A stretch of 64,000 nt of DNA, taken from Mycobacterium bourgelatii. Its GTDB lineage: Bacteria > Actinomycetota > Actinomycetes > Mycobacteriales > Mycobacteriaceae. Below are positions 58,733 through 64,000 of this stretch, piece after piece. Numbering within the stretch: the stretch's first letter is position 1; each line of letters begins with the position of its first letter. The stretch is taken from positions 4,898,001 through 4,962,000 of the forward strand of contig NZ_BLKZ01000001.1 of assembly GCF_010723575.1 (NCBI RefSeq), written 5' to 3'. A program made the position numbers and the translations under genes. The notes under the pieces are model-generated. The model had not been told where the DNA came from, did not search any database, and saw only the letters and a program-made list of their open reading frames with translations.

Positions 58733-61717
58733 TCACCCAGGTTCCCGAACCCGACATTGAACGACCCTAGATTCCCCACATTGAACGACCCGATGTTCCC
58801 CAACCCCGGTTGAACCCACCCACGTTCCCCGACCCGACGTTGAAGTCCCCCAAGTTCCCCGACCCGAAATTACCCACCCCCACATTCCCACTACCAATGT
58901 TGAAATCACCCATTCCATTTTCATCCCACCCAGATTCGAGAACCCAACACTGGCCAAACTCGCCAACCCACCACCCTGCGAGAACCACCCCGCCGAATCA
59001 CCCACCACATTCCCCACACCCGAACCCACCGCCGAAATCGTGTTATACAACCCCGACAAACCATCCCCCACATTCAACACACCCGAACCCAACACACCCA
59101 CATTCCCAAACCCCGAATAACCCCCACCCGAATTCCACCACCCCGAACCACCACCAACATTCCCAAACCCCGACGCACTCCCCTCACCACTATTAAAGAA
59201 CCCCGACGACGCCCCACCCGACGTCGAATTCCCAAACCCCGCCCCACCCAACAACTGCAACGGCACCACAATCGGACCCAACCCCGGACCCGACAACGAC
59301 AAATGCAACGACTCCCCAGGACCACCCACCAACAAATTCAACGACGGACCGTTGATGACGATCGAATCGACAACGAGTGGGCCGATCGTTCCGAAGATTC
59401 CGCTGCCGCCACCGTCATCACTCAGCTGCAGCGTTCCGAGCTGGAAAGAATCCAGCACGATGTTGCCTAAGCTGCCGCTGATGGGGATGTTGAGGGGGAT
59501 GTCGACTTCCAGGCCGATGCCGATCCTGGGGATGGTCAGGGTGTAGTCGAAGCCGGTTTGGCCCTGGCCGTCGGCGCGCCAGAAGAACCCGTTGTTGAGG
59601 TTGCCCTGGTTGAACGCCCCGGTGTTGATGTTGCCGGTATTACCGATACCGGTGTTGAGGTCACCGGTGTTGAACCAACCGGTGTTGATGTTGCCCGGGT
59701 TGAACGACCCGGTGTTGGACACCCCGACATTGAAACTGCCCGTGTTGTAACTACCCGGGTTAGCAAACCCCGTGTTCGACAACCCCGTATTGAACACCCC
59801 AGTGTTCAGCCGGCCGGAGTTGAACAACCCGGTGTTCAAACTCCCCGAGTTACCAATACCCCAGTTCCCCTCACCAGAGTTGAAGAACCCGACATTGCCG
59901 GTACCGGAGTTGAACAACCCCACATTCCCACTACCGGAATTCCACCCACCAAACCCAACCTGGTTATCACCAGTCAACCCAAACCCAATGTTGTTCGACC
60001 CCGTGTTACCGAACCCGATGTTGCCAACCCCGGCATTACCCAACCCAAAGTTGTAATCACCCAGGTTCCCGAACCCAACATTGAACGACCCCAAATTCCC
60101 CGGCCCAAAATTGTACGACCCCAGATTCCCCGAACCCAGATTAAACCCACCAACATTACCCGAACCCAAATTGAAATCACCCAGATTACCGAACCCAACA
60201 TTCAACACCCCAACATTACCCGCACCCACATTCCCATACCCGATGCTGCCCAGTCCGACATTCAACACACCAAGGCCGGACAGATTCCCACCCGTGTTCC
60301 CCACACCCGAGGTCGACAACCCCATCACGTTCGTGTTGCTAAACCCAGACACGAAATCGCCAAGATTGGCAAAACCCGACACCATGCTGCCCAGGTTCTT
60401 GTACCCAGACGCCTGCGACGCAATGTTCCAGAACCCCGACAAACCCTCCCCGACATTACCAATACCCGACGAACCCCCCACACCAGAATTAAAGAAACCC
60501 GACGACGGCGTCGACGTCGAATTACCAAACCCCGGCATCGGCGGAAGATAAAAGTCCACATTAACCGGACCGGCATTCCCACCAATCATCACCGTCAACG
60601 GCGTCGACGGACCCCCCAACACCACATTGTTAAACGTAATTGTCTGGATGCTGATCCGCGGCGTTGTAATCGCACTAAGAACTTCTTGCACATTGACTTC
60701 TATTGCAACGGGCACACTGGGTATCGGGATGCTGATTGTCCCGACACCGCCGGGGAAGTGGAAACTAATGGTGGCATCGGCGGTGCTGCCGAGCACAGTC
60801 AATTGACCCGTAATCGGGATTGGCGTCTCACTGGAACCGATCCCGTGCAACCTGATTGGGTCGACGCTGAGTCCGGTGATTTGTCCGGTGATGGGGAGTT
60901 CGAGGATGCCGCCCCCGCTGAGGGTGATGGGGATCTCGGGGATGGTGAAGCTGAACTGGCCGCCGATGAGGCCGTTGCGGTCGCCGCGCCAGAACAGGCC
61001 GTTGTTCATGTTTCCGGAGATGAAGGCCCCGGTATTGATGTCACCGGTGTTGCCGATACCGGTGTTGAGGTCACCGGTGTTGAACCACCCGGTGTTCAAC
61101 TGCCCCGGGTTGAAGGACCCAGTGTTGAAATCACCAACGTTGAACCCGCCCGTGTTGTAACCACCCGGGTTGGCCCACCCGGTGTTGAACACACCAGAGT
61201 TGAACAACCCCGTGTTACCCAAACCAGAGTTGGCAAAACCGGTGTTGAAGCTGCCGGTGTTACCGATCCCGAAGTTACCCTCACCAGAGTTGAAGAACCC
61301 GACATTGCCGGTACCGGAGTTGAACAACCCCACATTCCCACTACCGGAATTCCACCCACCAAACCCAACCTGGTTATCACCAGTCAACCCAAACCCAATG
61401 TTGTTCGACCCCGTGTTACCAAACCCGATGTTGCCAACCCCGGCATTACCCAACCCAAAGTTGTAATCACCCAGGTTCCCGAACCCGACATTGAACGACC
61501 CTAGATTCCCCGGACCCACATTGAACGACCCGATGTTCCCCCAACCCCGGTTGAACCCACCCACGTTCCCCGACCCGACGTTGAAGTCCCCCAAGTTCCC
61601 CGACCCGAAATTACCCACCCCCACATTCCCACTACCAATGTTGAAATCACCCACATTCGCATTACCCAGGTTCATCCCACCCAGATTCGCGAACCCAACA
61701 CTGGCCAAACTCGCCAA
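58733..61717 (-). CDS. PPE-MPTR protein, middle segment (~995 codons)
   Basis: Open frame of MPTR pentapeptide repeats (FNxGxxNxG, NTGLFNSG, GSNNIGFG) interrupted by two kinds of non-repeat domain (IPEIPITLSGGGILELPITG... and LTIPRIGIGLEVDIPLNIPI). It corresponds to one full ~2.73-kb super-repeat. It neither starts nor ends naturally: small indels near 61740-61770 and 58800-58930 break the frame. The parallel unit downstream in coordinates shows the corrected reading, so this is most simply part of one long gene. Confidence 0.7.
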   Translation of the reverse strand: MASLASVGFANLGGMNLGNANVGDFNIGSGNVGVGNFGSGNLGDFNVGSGNVGGFNRGWGNIGSFNVGPGNLGSFNVGFGNLGDYNFGLGNAGVGNIGFGNTGSNNIGFGLTGDNQVGFGGWNSGSGNVGLFNSGTGNVGFFNSGEGNFGIGNTGSFNTGFANSGLGNTGLFNSGVFNTGWANPGGYNTGGFNVGDFNTGSFNPGQLNTGWFNTGDLNTGIGNTGDINTGAFISGNMNNGLFWRGDRNGLIGGQFSFTIPEIPITLSGGGILELPITGQITGLSVDPIRLHGIGSSETPIPITGQLTVLGSTADATISFHFPGGVGTISIPIPSVPVAIEVNVQEVLSAITTPRISIQTITFNNVVLGGPSTPLTVMIGGNAGPVNVDFYLPPMPGFGNSTSTPSSGFFNSGVGGSSGIGNVGEGLSGFWNIASQASGYKNLGSMVSGFANLGDFVSGFSNTNVMGLSTSGVGNTGGNLSGLGVLNVGLGSIGYGNVGAGNVGVLNVGFGNLGDFNLGSGNVGGFNLGSGNLGSYNFGPGNLGSFNVGFGNLGDYNFGLGNAGVGNIGFGNTGSNNIGFGLTGDNQVGFGGWNSGSGNVGLFNSGTGNVGFFNSGEGNWGIGNSGSLNTGLFNSGRLNTGVFNTGLSNTGFANPGSYNTGSFNVGVSNTGSFNPGNINTGWFNTGDLNTGIGNTGNINTGAFNQGNLNNGFFWRADGQGQTGFDYTLTIPRIGIGLEVDIPLNIPISGSLGNIVLDSFQLGTLQLSDDGGGSGIFGTIGPLVVDSIVINGPSLNLLVGGPGESLHLSLSGPGLGPIVVPLQLLGGAGFGNSTSGGASSGFFNSGEGSASGFGNVGGGSGWWNSGGGYSGFGNVGVLGSGVLNVGDGLSGLYNTISAVGSGVGNVVGDSAGWFSQGGGLASLASVGFSNLGGMKMEWVISTLVVGMWGWVISGRGTWGTSTSGRGTWVGSTGVGEHRVVQCGESRVVQCRVREPG

Positions 61718-61821
61718 CCCACCACCCTGCGAGAACCACCCGCCGAATCACCCACCACATTCCCCACCCGAACCCACCGCCGAAATCGTGTTATACAACC
61801 CCGACAAACCATCCCCCACAT

Positions 61822-64000
61822 TCAACACACCCGAACCCAACACACCCACATTCCCAAACCCCGAATAACCCCCACCCGAATTCCACCACCCCGAACCACC
61901 ACCAACATTCCCAAACCCCGACGCACTCCCCTCACCACTATTAAAGAACCCCGACGACGCCCCACCCGACGTCGAATTCCCAAACCCGCCCCACCCAACA
62001 ACTGCAACGGCACCACAATCGGACCCAACCCCGGACCCGACAACGACAAATGCAACGACTCCCCAGGACCACCCACCAACAAATTCAACGACGGACCAGT
62101 CACCGTAATCTGATCCACCACAATCGGACCGATGTCCGCGTTAAGGCCATCGCCGCGCAGCCGGAGTTGGGGAATCTGGAAGGAATCGGCGACGATGTTG
62201 CCTAGGCTGCCGCTGATGGGGATGTTGAGGGGGATGTCGACTTCCAGGCCGATGCCGATCCTGGGGATGGTCAGGGTGTAGTCGAAGCCGGTTTGGCCCT
62301 GGCCGTCGGCGCGCCAGAAGAACCCGTTGTTGAGGTTGCCCTGGTTGAACGCCCCGGTGTTGATGTTGCCGGTATTACCGATACCGGTGTTGAGGTCACC
62401 GGTGTTGAACCAACCGGTGTTGATGTTGCCCGGGTTGAACGACCCGGTGTTGGACACCCCGACATTGAAACTGCCCGTGTTGTAACTACCCGGGTTAGCA
62501 AACCCCGTGTTCGACAACCCCGTATTGAACACCCCAGTGTTCAGCCGGCCGGAGTTGAACAACCCGGTGTTCAAACTCCCCGAGTTACCAATACCCCAGT
62601 TCCCCTCACCAGAGTTGAAGAACCCGACATTGCCGGTACCGGAGTTGAACAACCCCACATTCCCACTACCGGAATTCCACCCACCAAACCCAACCTGGTT
62701 ATCACCAGTCAACCCAAACCCAATGTTGTTAGACCCCGTGTTACCGAACCCGATGTTGCCAACCCCGGCATTACCCAACCCAAAGTTGTAATCACCCAGG
62801 TTCCCGAACCCAACATTGAACGACCCCAAATTCCCCGGCCCAAAATTGTACGACCCCAGATTCCCCGAACCCAGATTAAACCCACCAACATTACCCGAAC
62901 CCAAATTGAAATCACCCAGATTACCGAACCCAACATTCAACACCCCAACATTACCCGCACCCACATTCCCATACCCGATGCTGCCCAGTCCGACATTCAA
63001 CACACCAAGGCCGGACAGATTCCCACCCGTGTTCCCCACACCCGAGGTCGACAACCCCATCACGTTCGTGTTGCTAAACCCAGACACGAAATCGCCAAGA
63101 TTGGCAAAACCCGACACCATGCTGCCCAGGTTCTTGTACCCAGACGCCTGCGACGCAATGTTCCAGAACCCCGACAAACCCTCCCCGACATTACCAATAC
63201 CCGACGAACCCCCCACACCAGAATTAAAGAAACCCGACGACGGCGTCGACGTCGAATTACCAAACCCCGGCATCGGCGGAAGATAAAAGTCCACATTAAC
63301 CGGACCGGCATTCCCACCAATCATCACCGTCAACGGCGTCGACGGACCCCCCAACACCACATTGTTAAACGTAATGGGCCGGAAATAGATGGCCGGCAAC
63401 TGGAATCGAGTCAGCGTGTCGTCGATATCAACACGAATATTAAGCGGCAACGGCGGTATGGGAATGGTTACCGAACCGACCGGCCAGGGAAGGTCTATCT
63501 CAACGTCAAGCCCACCGGTGCTCAGTCCCAGAACGTTGACTTCAATATCGACCGGAATATGACCGCCGGAGGGGCCCTGCACCGTGAATGGCTGGACGGT
63601 GAGTCCGGTGATCTCGCCGGTGATGGGGAGTTCGAGGATGCCGCCCCCGCTGAGGGTGATGGGGATCTCGGGGATGGTGAAGCTGAACTGGCCGCCGATG
63701 AGGCCGTTGCGGTCGCCGCGCCAGAACAGGCCGTTGTTCATGTTTCCGGAGATGAAGGCCCCGGTATTGATGTCACCGGTGTTGCCGATACCGGTGTTGA
63801 GGTCACCGGTGTTGAACCACCCGGTGTTCAACTGCCCCGGGTTGAAGGACCCAGTGTTGAAATCACCAACGTTGAACCCGCCCGTGTTGTAACCACCCGG
63901 GTTGGCCCACCCGGTGTTGAACACACCAGAGTTGAACAACCCCGTGTTACCCAAACCAGAGTTGGCAAAACCGGTGTTGAAGCTGCCGGTGTTACCGATC
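61822..64000 (-). CDS. PPE-MPTR protein, upstream segment (5' end outside window)
   Basis: Open frame from the right edge to about 61984, where a C run one base shorter than in the parallel copy (near 59238) shifts the frame; the true frame then continues towards 61717. Same MPTR repeats and non-repeat domains as the middle segment. The N-terminal PPE domain is not in the window, so the family call rests on the repeats. The gene must extend past 64000. Confidence 0.72.
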   Translation of the reverse strand, partial: IGNTGSFNTGFANSGLGNTGLFNSGVFNTGWANPGGYNTGGFNVGDFNTGSFNPGQLNTGWFNTGDLNTGIGNTGDINTGAFISGNMNNGLFWRGDRNGLIGGQFSFTIPEIPITLSGGGILELPITGEITGLTVQPFTVQGPSGGHIPVDIEVNVLGLSTGGLDVEIDLPWPVGSVTIPIPPLPLNIRVDIDDTLTRFQLPAIYFRPITFNNVVLGGPSTPLTVMIGGNAGPVNVDFYLPPMPGFGNSTSTPSSGFFNSGVGGSSGIGNVGEGLSGFWNIASQASGYKNLGSMVSGFANLGDFVSGFSNTNVMGLSTSGVGNTGGNLSGLGVLNVGLGSIGYGNVGAGNVGVLNVGFGNLGDFNLGSGNVGGFNLGSGNLGSYNFGPGNLGSFNVGFGNLGDYNFGLGNAGVGNIGFGNTGSNNIGFGLTGDNQVGFGGWNSGSGNVGLFNSGTGNVGFFNSGEGNWGIGNSGSLNTGLFNSGRLNTGVFNTGLSNTGFANPGSYNTGSFNVGVSNTGSFNPGNINTGWFNTGDLNTGIGNTGNINTGAFNQGNLNNGFFWRADGQGQTGFDYTLTIPRIGIGLEVDIPLNIPISGSLGNIVADSFQIPQLRLRGDGLNADIGPIVVDQITVTGPSLNLLVGGPGESLHLSLSGPGLGPIVVPLQLLGGAGLGIRRRVGRRRGSLIVVRGVRRGLGMLVVVRGGGIRVGVIRGLGMWVCWVRVC

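Larger units (their letters stand above)
58241..64000 (-). repeat. Tandem ~2.73-kb super-repeats inside the PPE-MPTR gene
   Basis: The marker sequence encoding RNGLIGG begins near 58241, 60965 and 63698, giving periods of about 2724 and 2733 bp. Long blocks between (for example 59505-60640 and 62240-63375) look identical, while about 300-bp cassettes (58000-58215, 60640-60955, 63370-63690) differ. Confidence 0.85.

Noticed and set aside
59558..61504. 648-codon plus-strand frame over the PPE-MPTR gene
   Set aside because: It is the mirror of the MPTR repeats (PNP/TGVEVTGVEP-type monotony) and has no start site.
58241..64000. CRISPR-like regular repeats
   Set aside because: The short repeats are codons for MPTR pentapeptides in an open frame, without unique spacers of constant length, and no cas genes are present.

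Overview
The window comes from a slow-growing mycobacterium of the PE_PGRS/PPE-MPTR-rich group (the M. tuberculosis, M. kansasii and M. marinum side of the genus). Evidence: high GC, several PE, PE_PGRS and PPE-MPTR genes, a mycothiol gene (mshB), coenzyme F420 genes (fbiC, an Rv1155-like FDOR), mannoside/lipoglycan genes (pimE, lpqW), and from about 2.5 to 39.4 kb a gene order matching M. tuberculosis H37Rv Rv1178 down to Rv1151c, read in reverse. Rv names are from memory of family sequence and order; no search was run. The species cannot be fixed from this alone.

Layout. (1) 1-2.4 kb: a truncated membrane-anchored molybdopterin oxidoreductase and an HSL-type esterase. (2) 2.5-39.4 kb, conserved backbone: aminotransferase, fdxC, fadH, TB8.4, fbiC, PE12, a small membrane protein, a new 35-aa ORF, mshB, a TetR regulator, two lineage-specific PE genes, lpqW, typA, an extra Ser/Thr kinase, narGHJI, mutT2, a pterin dehydratase, a frameshifted PE_PGRS, pimE, two secreted Pro/Ala-rich proteins, a 48-aa DUF1059 gene, an HhH DNA-repair-like gene, DUF5302, the FDOR, DUF1697, an O-methyltransferase, GntR and a sirtuin. 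Lineage-specific PE genes, the kinase and the PE_PGRS interrupt the H37Rv order. (3) 39.4-64 kb, accessory island: it begins at a transposase remnant beside the sirtuin gene and holds a large PE_PGRS, a ribbon-helix-helix gene with nested inverted repeats, a decayed PGRS gene, a heavy-metal-associated (HMA) protein with a protein of unrecognised family, a class III nucleotidyl cyclase, a second member of the unrecognised family with a winged-helix partner, an AraC regulator divergent from a desaturase-reductase-ferredoxin fusion, IS3-type remnants, a PknK-like pseudokinase-ATPase, a TetR gene, and a very long tandemly repeated PPE-MPTR gene entering from the right edge.

How the genes relate. 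Backbone functions are anaerobic respiration (narGHJI), F420 and mycothiol biosynthesis, PIM/LAM assembly (pimE, with lpqW acting on the same branch) and unsaturated fatty-acid oxidation (fadH). In the island the strongest new signals are regulatory. A 24-bp inverted repeat and about 35 bp downstream of it recur, with identical spacing to an ATG, in front of the TetR gene at 56.6 kb and in front of a 34-codon TetR stub at 49.5 kb. Each copy is divergent from a minus-strand gene (the pseudokinase and the unknown-family gene B), which suggests one TetR controls both. A second striking site is an exactly symmetric palindromic promoter between mutT2 and the pterin dehydratase gene, which predicts leaderless transcription in both directions.
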